A stretch of 32,951 nt of DNA from Flemingiibacterium sp045644145 (lineage in GTDB: Bacteria > Bacillota > Clostridia > Oscillospirales > CAG-272): assembly GCA_045644145.1 (NCBI GenBank), contig JAZRGK010000053.1:1-32951 (forward strand), read 5' to 3'. The notes below the pieces were generated by a model. The model was not told where the DNA came from. It made no database searches and saw only the letters and a list, made by a program, of their open reading frames with translations. Positions 21,815-30,028 of this stretch are shown here, one piece after another (position 1 is the stretch's first letter; each line of letters starts with the position of its first letter). A program made the translations under genes and the position numbers.

Positions 21815-23559
21815 CAGTTGTCACCTCCGTCCGTGTTTCTCATTTGAGAAGCATATATATCCTGATAGGTTTCGCAGGTTTCCATAAGCTCATCGTGAGG
21901 AGCAAATGCAACTATTGTACCGTTTTCCATGACGGCTATGCGGTCACAGTTCTTGATGCTGGCGATACGCTGTGCTATCATAATAACCGTTGTGCCGCTT
22001 GTGTGCTCGCGCAGTGCCTTGTGAAGTCTTGCCTCGGTAGAAAGGTCGAGGGCGGATGTGGAGTCGTCGAAAATCATTATCTCCGGACGGCGGATCACAG
22101 CACGAGCGATTGCGATGCGCTGTTTCTGACCGCCGGAGAGGGAAGCACCCTTTTCCGCTATCATAGTGTTGTAGCCGTCCTTGAAGCTTTTTATAAAATC
22201 GTCTGCCTGCGCGATCTTTGCGGCAAGCTCTACTTCCTCATCTGAGGCATCAGGGCGACCCCAGCGGATATTGTCTGCCACAGTTCCGGAAAACAGCTCG
22301 GTTTTCTGAAGCACGAAGGCAATTTTACCGCGGAGCGCATGGAGATCGTAACCCTTTACATTTACGCCGTCAATAAGTATTTCGCCCTCATCTGCATCAT
22401 AGAAGCGCGGAATAAGATTTACAAGAGAGGATTTCCCACATCCCGTAGCGCCTATTACGGCTATGTTTTCGCCTGGCTTTATATCAAGGCAAATGTCTTC
22501 AAGAACACGTCTGCCCACAGTGCCGGGATAGCGGAAGCTTACATTTTTAAAAGATACGGAGCCGGGAGCGGTTTCGCTGTTTAAGAAGTTACCGCTTTTT
22601 ATAATTGGATCGCTTTCAAGCACCTCGGTGATGCGCTTCGCGCTTGCGGCGGCTCTGGTCATGGTCTGGAACATCATTGATACCATCATCATGGACATGA
22701 GTATCTGTGTAATGTATGTAATCGCCGCCATGACGTCGCCTACCTGTATACCGCCTACCGTGCCTATGGCGGCCTCTACCTCTTTACCGCCTATAAGGAG
22801 TATGGCGATAATTGAGCCGTTCATAATAAGCATGAGAATGGGGCTGAGGGACGCCATAAGCTTCTGTACAGTAAGATTTACGTCACGAAGCTCACCGTTT
22901 GCACCGTCGAAGCGACTGATCTCATACTTTTCCTTGACATAAGCTTTGACAACGCGCGCACCGGACACGTTTTCCTGCACAATGGAGTTTACACGGTCAA
23001 GCTTATCCTGCACAACCGCATAGAGAGGGCCTGCTTTTTTTAGCATAAGGAATATAAGGAAGAGCTGTACAGGCAGGGCAATAGCAAGCACCACGCCGAA
23101 TTTGGGGCTTATTCTGATTGCCATGTATATGCCGCCTATAAACTGCATGGGGGCGCGTACAAACATGCGTATCAACATGGCGATAAACATCTGCACCGAG
23201 TTTATATCATTGGTTAAACGTGTGACAAGGGAGCCAGTGGTGAATTTGTCCGTTTGCTCAAGGGATAGGCTCATTACCTTCTTAAAGGCATCGTTTCTAA
23301 GATCATTTCCGAAACGCTGTGCGGCGTTGCTGGCGAATGCGGCGGAGAGTATGCCGAAAAGTCCGCCTACAGCCACAAGTCCCAGCATGGTAAGACCGGT
23401 GGATATAATAAGTGGCAGATTGTGCCCGATAACACCCTCATCCACTATTTTTGCCATAAGCTTTGGCTGCATAAGGTCTATTGCCACCTCACCTATCATG
23501 GTAAGCGGCGCAAGCAAGGCAAAAAACCAATACGGCTTCAAATATTTTGCGAGCTTCAT
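21814..23559 (-). CDS. ABC exporter half-transporter, degenerate ATP site subunit, 581 aa
   Basis: Partner of the 619-aa subunit. Six transmembrane helices in the first ~310 residues, then Walker A GATGCGKSS, signature LSGGQ and Walker B IMIFDDSTSALD, where the usual catalytic Glu is Asp. The closing loop reads IAQRIASI, with Gln in place of the switch His. Both changes are typical of the non-hydrolysing site in heterodimeric exporters such as BmrCD, LmrCD and TmrAB. Start at 23559 behind AAAGGAA; 36 bases after the marR stop, in the same operon. Confidence 0.93.
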   Translation of the reverse strand: MKLAKYLKPYWFFALLAPLTMIGEVAIDLMQPKLMAKIVDEGVIGHNLPLIISTGLTMLGLVAVGGLFGILSAAFASNAAQRFGNDLRNDAFKKVMSLSLEQTDKFTTGSLVTRLTNDINSVQMFIAMLIRMFVRAPMQFIGGIYMAIRISPKFGVVLAIALPVQLFLIFLMLKKAGPLYAVVQDKLDRVNSIVQENVSGARVVKAYVKEKYEISRFDGANGELRDVNLTVQKLMASLSPILMLIMNGSIIAILLIGGKEVEAAIGTVGGIQVGDVMAAITYITQILMSMMMVSMMFQTMTRAAASAKRITEVLESDPIIKSGNFLNSETAPGSVSFKNVSFRYPGTVGRRVLEDICLDIKPGENIAVIGATGCGKSSLVNLIPRFYDADEGEILIDGVNVKGYDLHALRGKIAFVLQKTELFSGTVADNIRWGRPDASDEEVELAAKIAQADDFIKSFKDGYNTMIAEKGASLSGGQKQRIAIARAVIRRPEIMIFDDSTSALDLSTEARLHKALREHTSGTTVIMIAQRIASIKNCDRIAVMENGTIVAFAPHDELMETCETYQDIYASQMRNTDGGDN

Positions 23560-23595
23560 GTTTGTATGTGATTCCTTTCTTTACAGTATTACATT

Positions 23596-24081
23596 TTATC
23601 TGTCGGCTAAAAGATTGTCGATTACTTTATTAAGAAGATTCTGTAGTGTATCAATCTCTTCTTCGGTCATGCCTGAGAGCGCTGCAGAGTCACCTTCCTC
23701 ATGGATTATGCGGATTTTTTTGTCGATATCTCTGCCCTTATCTGTGAGATATACCAAGGTTTCGCGTAAATCATCCTCATTGGTTTTTCGCACCACATAT
23801 CCGTCACGCTCCATTTTCTGAAGCGTGACGCTTACGGTTGGCGGCTTCAGGTGCGTAGCCCTTACAAGTTCAAGCTGAGTGATGCCACCTTTCATTCTGG
23901 CGAGATGGAATATCATCATTCTGTAGCTTGCCGGAAGTCCCTCGTGCTCCGAGTAACGGCGCATTCTATCCCTATACAGCTTTGCGGCATCGTGTATTCG
24001 CATCATGGCGTTATAGCTTGAATCAAGACGGCGCTTGGGCAGTTCGTCTATGAATTCTTTGTAAAGTGGTTTGTTTTGCAT
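23596..24081 (-). CDS. MarR-family repressor, 161 aa
   Basis: Winged HTH of the MarR type: MMIFHLARMKGGITQLELVRATHLKPPTVSVTLQKMERDGYVVRK followed by the wing NEDDLRETLVYLTDKG. I use the ATG at 24081 (MQNKPLYKEF) because GGAGAA lies upstream; the longer frame begins at 24153 and would run through the promoter. It is first in the operon with the two ABC exporter genes and most likely represses them until a ligand binds, acting at the near-palindrome 24104-24119. Confidence 0.93.
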   Translation of the reverse strand: MQNKPLYKEFIDELPKRRLDSSYNAMMRIHDAAKLYRDRMRRYSEHEGLPASYRMMIFHLARMKGGITQLELVRATHLKPPTVSVTLQKMERDGYVVRKTNEDDLRETLVYLTDKGRDIDKKIRIIHEEGDSAALSGMTEEEIDTLQNLLNKVIDNLLADR

Positions 24082-24103
24082 CGCGGTTCTCCATTCTGCA
24101 AAA

Positions 24104-24153
24104 TTAGTTAGCAAACTAATAAATATTATACAATAAATAAACAGACTTGTCAA
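24104..24153 (-). promoter_or_regulatory. marR-ABC promoter with operator
   Basis: On the minus strand TTGACA (24148-24153), 17 bases, TATAAT (24125-24130) is a consensus promoter. Just downstream at 24104-24119 is TTAGTTTGCTAACTAA, a dyad with one mismatched pair, which overlaps the expected start of transcription and fits a MarR operator. Confidence 0.85.
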
Positions 24154-24175
24154 TAGCGTAGAGGGAAGATTTACA

Positions 24176-24206
24176 AATAAAAACTGCCGCGATGATGCGC
24201 GGCAGT
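24176..24206 (-). terminator. Terminator of the ACT-PFL operon
   Basis: ACTGCCGCG (24183-24191) pairs with CGCGGCAGT (24198-24206); the minus strand continues into TTTTATT. It begins 15 bases after the PFL-like stop codon. Confidence 0.85.
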
Positions 24207-24221
24207 CATAGATGAAGTTTA

Positions 24222-25580
24222 TTAGTTTTTCAGCGAATGAATGGGTGCCGGAATACGTCCGCCGCGGGATATGAACTCCGCAGGGGAGTTTGTGTTAAGC
24301 TCAATAACAGGAGCGTAACCGAGAAGTCCGCCGAAGTTTACAACTTCGCCCACCTTTTTGCCGTATGCGGGAATTACGCGGACAGCGGTAGTCTTTGTGT
24401 TTGCTACACCGATGGATATTTCATCAGCGATGATTCCGCAGATAACCTCAGCAGGAGTATCGCCGGGTATAACTATCATATCAAGACCAACAGAGCATAC
24501 TGCGGTCATTGCTTCCAGCTTTTCAATAGACAGCGCACCGCAGGATACGGCGTCGATCATTCCTGCATCCTCGGATACGGGAATAAATGCGCCGGAAAGT
24601 CCGCCGACGTGGGATGATGCCATTACGCCGCCCTTTTTAACTGCGTCGTTGAGAAGTGCAAGTGCGGCAGTAGTGCCGTGAGCACCGCAGCGCTCAAGTC
24701 CCATGTTCTCAAGAATATGTGCAACGGAGTCGCCGATCGCAGGAGTAGGCGCAAGGGAAAGGTCAACGATACCGAAGGGCACGCCAAGTCTGCGTGAGGC
24801 TTCAAAAGCCACAAGCTGACCTACACGAGTGATCTTGAATGCGGTCTTCTTGATTATATCCGCAAGATCTGAGAAGTTGCAGTGTCCTGCACGTTTGATT
24901 GCGGATGCAACAACGCCGGGGCCTGATACGCCGACACTTACAACAGCCTCGCCCTCGCCAACACCGTGGAATGCACCTGCCATAAAGGGGTTATCTTCGG
25001 GAACATTTGCGAATACCACGAACTTTGCGCATCCGATAGATTCGGCGTCGCGCGTGAGATAGGCGGCTTCCTTGATAATATCGCCCATTTTTGCCACAGC
25101 ATCCATATTGATTCCGGCTTTTGTGGTTGCTACATTAACGGAAGAGCATACGAAATCGGTTTCAGCAAGTGCCTGAGGTATGATGGAAAGGAATGCCTCG
25201 TCCTTCCTTGTCATACCCTTGTGTACCAGCGCACCGAATCCGCCGATGAAATTTATACCGAGAGTCTTTGCCGCGCGGTCAAGCGCCTTTGCGGCTTTCA
25301 AATATCCCTCGGGGGAGAAATTTCCGCCGCAAAGGGAGATGGGAGTTACGGCAACACGCTTGTTGATTATCGGAATACCGTATTCCTTTTCAATATTTTC
25401 ACCGGTTACAACCAGCTTCTCGGCTGTTTTTGTGATCTTGTCGTAAATTTTGTCCGCGAATCTGTCAGCATCCTCGGAAGCGCAGTCAAGTAAGGATATG
25501 CCCATGGTTATGGTACGGATATCCAAGTTCTCCTCGCGGATCATGCTTATTGTTTCAAGTATATCTGCTGTATTTAGCAT
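24222..25580 (-). CDS. PFL-family protein (UPF0210/DUF711), 452 aa
   Basis: Conserved protein of unknown activity whose fold relates to pyruvate formate-lyase/glycyl radical enzymes but which has no glycyl radical motif here. Family features include MGISLLDCA near the N-terminus, the GGFGALVHKGMT segment, GVSGPGVV, VDLSLAPTPAIGDSVA, SSHVGGLSGAFIPVSEDAGM and VIPGDTPAEVI. Length is normal. It follows the ACT-domain gene by 38 bases, the usual pairing in Firmicutes and streptococci, which suggests amino acid-responsive control of the PFL-like protein. Confidence 0.93.
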   Translation of the reverse strand: MLNTADILETISMIREENLDIRTITMGISLLDCASEDADRFADKIYDKITKTAEKLVVTGENIEKEYGIPIINKRVAVTPISLCGGNFSPEGYLKAAKALDRAAKTLGINFIGGFGALVHKGMTRKDEAFLSIIPQALAETDFVCSSVNVATTKAGINMDAVAKMGDIIKEAAYLTRDAESIGCAKFVVFANVPEDNPFMAGAFHGVGEGEAVVSVGVSGPGVVASAIKRAGHCNFSDLADIIKKTAFKITRVGQLVAFEASRRLGVPFGIVDLSLAPTPAIGDSVAHILENMGLERCGAHGTTAALALLNDAVKKGGVMASSHVGGLSGAFIPVSEDAGMIDAVSCGALSIEKLEAMTAVCSVGLDMIVIPGDTPAEVICGIIADEISIGVANTKTTAVRVIPAYGKKVGEVVNFGGLLGYAPVIELNTNSPAEFISRGGRIPAPIHSLKN

Positions 25581-25618
25581 TATTTATGATAATCCTTTCT
25601 AACGGTTACTGTGCTTTG

Positions 25619-25888
25619 TCAGATGGTGTGCATTGCACTGAAAATATCCTCGTGCATTGCCTGTATAACAAGACCGGAAGCTTTTCCAAGCTCTGCAAGC
25701 TTATCAACAAACTCCGCAAAGGGGATATTAAGCTTGTCGATGTCAACAAGCATGATCATGGCAAAATAGTCCTTAAGTACACTCTGGGAAATATCGATAA
25801 TATTTGCGGAATGCTCGGAGCAGGTGTTTGCAACCTTTGCGATGATACCTACCGCGTCTTTTCCCGTAACGGTTATAACAGCTTTCAT
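25619..25888 (-). CDS. ACT domain protein (UPF0237), 89 aa
   Basis: A single ACT domain: MKAVITVTGKDAVGIIAKVANTCSE is the first strand-helix unit with the ligand-binding Gly, then NIIDISQSVLKDYFAMIMLVD. Related to the N-terminal half of GcvR and thought to bind an amino acid. The ATG at 25888 has AAAGGA upstream. First gene of the two-gene operon with the PFL-family gene. Confidence 0.92.
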   Translation of the reverse strand: MKAVITVTGKDAVGIIAKVANTCSEHSANIIDISQSVLKDYFAMIMLVDIDKLNIPFAEFVDKLAELGKASGLVIQAMHEDIFSAMHTI

Positions 25889-25929
25889 TGTTTTTGTCCT
25901 TTCGTTTGTTAAAAATATATCCTCTACTG

Positions 25930-25958
25930 ATTATACACTATTTTTCGCCAATATGCAA
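25930..25958 (-). promoter_or_regulatory. Promoter of the ACT-PFL operon
   Basis: On the minus strand TTGCAT (25953-25958), 17 bases, TATAAT (25930-25935), about 40 bases before the ACT start codon. Confidence 0.7.
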
Positions 25959-26009
25959 TATACTGTGTGTAAAAAATTGCTTATTACGGGAATATTATTG
26001 AGATTTTGA

Positions 26010-26038
26010 TTGAAACAGTCATAATTTTATGATATAAT
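26010..26038 (+). promoter_or_regulatory. Promoter upstream of the 178-aa membrane protein
   Basis: TTGAAA (26010-26015), 17 bases, TATAAT (26033-26038). The leader to the ATG at 26178 is about 135 bases and A+T-rich, with a possible second start near 26150. I see no riboswitch in it. Confidence 0.75.
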
Positions 26039-26177
26039 ATAAGTATAAATGCCTCAGACAAGCTGCGGCGGAACAAGGAAGATTTTATTTGATCATAAAT
26101 TTTCAATATACAAAAGTTCAAGGAAAATTTTTGATACAATAATATATAACCAATTTTTTTGACATGAGAGGTGAAAA

Positions 26178-26714
26178 ATGAACGATTATAAAAATTTTTG
26201 CGAATACTCGGTGCGCCCCGAACCTACGGGCAAGCTGATACTTGCAAAAGTGCTTTTAATGGCGGCATATATACTGTTTTGCGCTGTGTATCTTATAATA
26301 TTCGCGCTTAATTTTAGAGCATGGGCGCTTGTTGTGATGCTGCCTTTCATTATGTACGCCATAATAAAGCTTACCTGGCGGTTTACTGTGGTGGAGTACG
26401 ATTTTGCCATCGAAGCCGGTGAACTGACTGTGGCTAAAATATATGCCGGAAGCTCCAGACGAGTTAAGGTAAGGGCAAATGTCCCCGAAATGACGCTTAT
26501 CGCACCTTACAATGAGAATACTCGTGTGCTTTCCTCTACGGATATTATATCTGTAAAGGATTTTTCTGCCAAAAATGGAAGCGGCAGTGCATGGGTATGC
26601 ATTTATCCCGAGCGTTCGGGAAGCAAAAAGCGCGCGCTTATAATAGAAACAAACGATGAGATGCTTCGCGTACTTAGACTGTGCAATCCGACGGCTATCC
26701 AGCGTATGCGTTAA
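26178..26714 (+). CDS. Membrane protein with two transmembrane helices, 178 aa (DUF6106-like)
   Basis: Two hydrophobic helices (about residues 21-44 and 49-66) are followed by a soluble C-terminal domain starting VVEYDFAIEAGELTVAKIYAGSSRRVKV, a strand-rich unit that may be PH-like. The layout and the EYDF-x-G-E-L pattern resemble clostridial DUF6106 proteins as I remember them. The start has GAGAGGTG upstream. Followed 68 bases later by a lipoprotein gene on the same strand, probably in one operon. Function unknown. Confidence 0.75.
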   Translation: MNDYKNFCEYSVRPEPTGKLILAKVLLMAAYILFCAVYLIIFALNFRAWALVVMLPFIMYAIIKLTWRFTVVEYDFAIEAGELTVAKIYAGSSRRVKVRANVPEMTLIAPYNENTRVLSSTDIISVKDFSAKNGSGSAWVCIYPERSGSKKRALIIETNDEMLRVLRLCNPTAIQRMR

Positions 26715-26782
26715 GCTGTTAATAGAATAGTTTGCCGTCTACCGCAATATAATGTAGTAAATATTATATTACGGAGGCGGCA

Positions 26783-27340
26783 ATGCGTTATAGAATAATA
26801 GCCGTTCTTACGGCTTTTTTGTTTATGTGTACTTCATGTGGAGGTGCTGTGTCCTGCAAGGGACTTGATTATCAGAATATGGAGCTGTATATAGAGGCGG
26901 TATTTGCTTTGAATGGCGATGAGGTACCGCTTACTCTTTCGCTTAAAGCCCCCGAATACGGCGAGGACGGACGGATGCTTGCGAGAGATGCGGTGCTGAC
27001 ATTTGGCGAGGACAGCATAATTTCCGGTGTTGGCTTTGAGTTTTACGGAGGAGATGTTTATGTGTCCGCAGGGGATCTCCGAATACCGGTAGATAACGAG
27101 GACACGGTTAAGGGGATTTCCGACATAATATCGCTTTTCTGCATTTCCGAGGAACACTACTATTCCTCGGAGAAAATCAAGCGTGGTGAGCTTGACTGCG
27201 AAAGGCTTGTATACATAGACGGGGATAATCGGGTAGAAGTAGAGATAGACCTTTCCTGTATGCTTCCAACGTCAATAAACGCTTCGGTTTTCGGAAAAGA
27301 GCTTTCCGCAGACATAAAAATGATAAAGGCTGTACCTTAA
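26783..27340 (+). CDS. Putative lipoprotein, 185 aa
   Basis: Signal peptide MRYRIIAVLTAFLFMCTSCGG with a likely lipidated Cys19 (CTSC box; Cys16 is an alternative). The mature part is acidic and strand-rich, with a repeated pattern of short beta strands (ELYIEAVFALNGDEVPLTLSLKAPE, LVYIDGDNRVEVEIDLSC) resembling the outer-surface lipoproteins of unknown function common in Clostridia. GGAGGCGG precedes the start. Confidence 0.75.
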   Translation: MRYRIIAVLTAFLFMCTSCGGAVSCKGLDYQNMELYIEAVFALNGDEVPLTLSLKAPEYGEDGRMLARDAVLTFGEDSIISGVGFEFYGGDVYVSAGDLRIPVDNEDTVKGISDIISLFCISEEHYYSSEKIKRGELDCERLVYIDGDNRVEVEIDLSCMLPTSINASVFGKELSADIKMIKAVP

Positions 27341-27360
27341 TATGATTTCTGACAAAATAA

Positions 27361-27395
27361 AACTCCGCTATGCTCAATTAGGGCACGGCGGAGTT
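27361..27395. terminator. Bidirectional terminator between the lipoprotein gene and gpmI
   Basis: AACTCCGC (27361-27368) pairs with GCGGAGTT (27388-27395); T-rich tails on both strands serve the two convergent genes. Confidence 0.85.
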
Positions 27396-27406
27396 TTGTG
27401 ATTTGC

Positions 27407-29062
27407 TTATTTTACCTTAATAACGGATTCATCCCATGCGGCAGGAGCTTCGTAACCAAGGAGATTTACCATGGTTGCGGCTACGTTTGAAAGACCGAAG
27501 TTTCCTTCATCTGTCTTTATTTCGTACTTGTCTGCGGAATAGTTGTCGTAGATATAGCAGGGAACGGGGTTAAGAGTGTGGCTTGTTTTAGCCTTGAAGC
27601 TGCCGTCCTTATTTGTCTTAGGTGCGCCCGACTTCTTGTCAAGCTCGTACATCTCATCTGCGTTGCCGTGGTCAGCGGTAATAAGTGCCGCACCGCGGAG
27701 CTTGTCAACTACTGCAAGGATTCTTGCAAGCTGAAGATCAAGTGCCTCAACGGATATCTGGGTAGCAAGGAACGAGCCGGTATGACCTACCATGTCGCCG
27801 TTGGGGAAGTTTACTCTTAAATACTTATACTTGCCGGATTCAAGACATTCGATAAGCTTGTCTGTGATCTCTGCGCACTTCATCCAGGGGCGCTGTTCGA
27901 AGGGAACAACGTCAGAGGGAATCTCGATATAGGTTTCGAGCTTGTCGTTGAACTTGCCGGACTTATTGCCGTTCCAGAAGTATGTTACATGACCGTATTT
28001 CTGGGTTTCGGAAATAGCGAGCTGAGAAACGCCGGTATTTGCAAGATACTCGCCCATGGTTTCGGTGATCTCAGGGGGAGATACGAGGTACTTCTTCGGA
28101 ATATGAAGGTCGCCGTCGTATTCAAGCATGCCTGCGTAAACTACCTTGGGATATCTTACGCGGTCAAATTTATCAAGATTTTCATCGTCGAAAGCCTTGG
28201 AGATCTCGATGGAACGGTCACCGCGGAAGTTGTAGAAGATAACGCTGTCGCCGTCGTTTATCGTACCAACAGGCTTGCCGTCCTCAGCGATAACGAATGG
28301 CGGGAGATCCTGGTCGATAACCTTTAATTCCTCGCGGTATGCTGTAACTGCCTCAGCCGCAGATGCGAACTGTCTGCCCTCGCCAAGCACATGAGTCTTC
28401 CAACCAAGCTCTACCATTGCCCAGTTTGCTTCATAGCGGTCCATGGTGATCTGCATACGTCCGCCGCCGGAAGCAATCTTGATATCGTAGGAAGCATCGC
28501 GCAGACCTGCGATAAACTCCTCGAAGGGGTTGATATATTCAAGGGCAGAGGTTTCGCCAACGTCACGTCCGTCAATGAGAATGTGGATACGCACCTTGGC
28601 AGCGCCCTCATTCTTTGCCTGAATAAGCATCGCCTTCAGGTGATCAATGTGGGAGTGAACGTTACCGTCAGAGAAAAGTCCGAGGAAGTGGAGAGTAGAG
28701 TTGTTGTTCTTTACATTTGCAATAAGCTCCTGCCAGATCGCGGATGCAAACATTTTTCCGGATTCGATAGACTGGGAAACGAGCTTTGCACCCTGAGCAA
28801 ATACCTGACCTGCACCGAGAGCGTTGTGACCTACCTCGGAGTTGCCCATATCGTCATCGGAAGGAAGTCCAACAGCAGTTCCGTGTGCCTTTAAATTTAC
28901 ATGTGGATATTTAGCCGCAAGCATATCGAGAGTGGGGGTATAAGCCGCGTTTACAGCGTTTGCGGCATTTGCCGGTGCAACACCGATACCGTCCATTACG
29001 ATTGTAAGCACTGGGCCCTCAATTCCGGCGAAGTCGTTAAGCTTTGTGAGTTTCTTATCCAT
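27407..29062 (-). CDS. gpmI: 2,3-bisphosphoglycerate-independent phosphoglycerate mutase
   Basis: Interconverts 3- and 2-phosphoglycerate in glycolysis using two Mn ions and a phosphoserine. The metal-binding VMDGIGVAP start, the GNSEVGHNALGAGQ segment with the catalytic Ser, HSHIDHL, DGRDVGETSA, YFNFRGDR-like YNFRGDRSIE, and the C-terminal ALITADHGNADEM metal motif are all present. At 551 aa it is somewhat longer than the usual ~510 aa, with a C-terminal stretch KTSHTLNPVPCYIYD typical of the family. I start at the ATG at 29062 (MDKKLTKL), which has GGAGG upstream, rather than at 29101. Single gene with its own promoter (TATAAT at 29107-29112 on the minus strand). Confidence 0.95.
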   Translation of the reverse strand: MDKKLTKLNDFAGIEGPVLTIVMDGIGVAPANAANAVNAAYTPTLDMLAAKYPHVNLKAHGTAVGLPSDDDMGNSEVGHNALGAGQVFAQGAKLVSQSIESGKMFASAIWQELIANVKNNNSTLHFLGLFSDGNVHSHIDHLKAMLIQAKNEGAAKVRIHILIDGRDVGETSALEYINPFEEFIAGLRDASYDIKIASGGGRMQITMDRYEANWAMVELGWKTHVLGEGRQFASAAEAVTAYREELKVIDQDLPPFVIAEDGKPVGTINDGDSVIFYNFRGDRSIEISKAFDDENLDKFDRVRYPKVVYAGMLEYDGDLHIPKKYLVSPPEITETMGEYLANTGVSQLAISETQKYGHVTYFWNGNKSGKFNDKLETYIEIPSDVVPFEQRPWMKCAEITDKLIECLESGKYKYLRVNFPNGDMVGHTGSFLATQISVEALDLQLARILAVVDKLRGAALITADHGNADEMYELDKKSGAPKTNKDGSFKAKTSHTLNPVPCYIYDNYSADKYEIKTDEGNFGLSNVAATMVNLLGYEAPAAWDESVIKVK

Positions 29063-29251
29063 AGTGATTAAACCTCCATAATCAGTTAAAAAATCATTCA
29101 CCTTCTATTATACACCTTAATTGTGAATAAACAGTGTCGGTTTGAATGTTTTTTGGGGAAAAGTTTTACTTTTCTTAGATATATGATAAAGTTGCTTTTT
29201 GAAACTTGTTTAAAATTAAATAAAGCTCGAAATAAATTTTATATAAAATCA

Positions 29252-29280
29252 TTGACAAATTATATTTTGTATGATACAAT
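29252..29280 (+). promoter_or_regulatory. Promoter of the RHH-clpB operon
   Basis: TTGACA (29252-29257), 17 bases, TACAAT (29275-29280). The 305 bases between gpmI and the next start hold this promoter, the gpmI promoter and an 85-base leader. I see neither a CIRCE element (TTAGCACTC-N9-GAGTGCTAA) nor CtsR sites. Confidence 0.8.
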
Positions 29281-29367
29281 ATAAACGTAGGATAAACGAA
29301 TGAAAACACCGCAAAATAATATTGACCGCCGGTTTTAGCCTTCGTTTTGCGAAAGGAATATAGATTT

Positions 29368-30012
29368 ATGAAGAAAACACTTTACAGCCTTATTCTGTCC
29401 GACGATGTGGTGCGTGAAATAGACATTTTGGCGCACAGAATGGGAACGAACCGTTCAAATCTTGTGAACCGCATACTTGCGGAGCATGTTTCGCTCAGGA
29501 CACCGGAGCAGCAGATAAATGATATTTTTTCTGCACTGAACGAGCTTATGTCCCCATCAAGGGAGCTTGTGGCATTTTTTGAACCCAACACCCTGACAAT
29601 GTCATTTAAATCCTGCCTCGAATACAAATACCGTCCCACGGTACGGTATGAGGTTGAACTGTACAAGTCACCGCAGAACGGTGCTGTTGGCAGTCTTTCT
29701 GTAATATTCCGTACCCAATCTGTATCCCTTATCGAAGCTATGACGTCTTTCTTCCGACTTTGGAAAAAGCTTGAGGATACTTATCTTGCTCCGCGCTCAG
29801 GTGTCCGTGAATATGCACTTTACGATGGAAAATTTGTCCGCGCCATAACCCCATGCGGGGCTGCGTCGTCGGATGAGCTTGCCAAGGGAATTTCAAATTA
29901 TGTTAAGCTGTTTGATATACTGATGAAGCGGTATATCAGCGGTGTGGCGGATGCCGAGGATATAGCGGCGGCTTATCTTGAAAATCTGTCACGGGGAAGT
30001 ATAACCGTTTAG
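29368..30012 (+). CDS. Ribbon-helix-helix domain protein, 214 aa
   Basis: Begins MKKTLYSLILSDDVVREIDILAHRMGTNRSNLVNRILAEHVS, a CopG/Arc-type ribbon-helix-helix with the strand, first helix and the TNRSNLVNRIL second helix. The remaining ~160 residues include FEPNTLTMSFKSCLEYKYRPTVRYEVEL, a strand-rich part that may sense a ligand or protein. I start at 29368, where AAAGGAA is upstream. It lies 16 bases before clpB in the same operon, so it could be an autoregulatory repressor of clpB replacing the usual HrcA/CtsR control. Confidence 0.85.
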   Translation: MKKTLYSLILSDDVVREIDILAHRMGTNRSNLVNRILAEHVSLRTPEQQINDIFSALNELMSPSRELVAFFEPNTLTMSFKSCLEYKYRPTVRYEVELYKSPQNGAVGSLSVIFRTQSVSLIEAMTSFFRLWKKLEDTYLAPRSGVREYALYDGKFVRAITPCGAASSDELAKGISNYVKLFDILMKRYISGVADAEDIAAAYLENLSRGSITV

Positions 30013-30028
30013 AAAGGAGCATAATACC

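Noticed and set aside
23596..24153. Longer MarR start at 24153
   Set aside because: It would translate through a consensus promoter and operator, and the extra residues are hydrophobic and unlike MarR proteins; 24081 has a good ribosome binding site.
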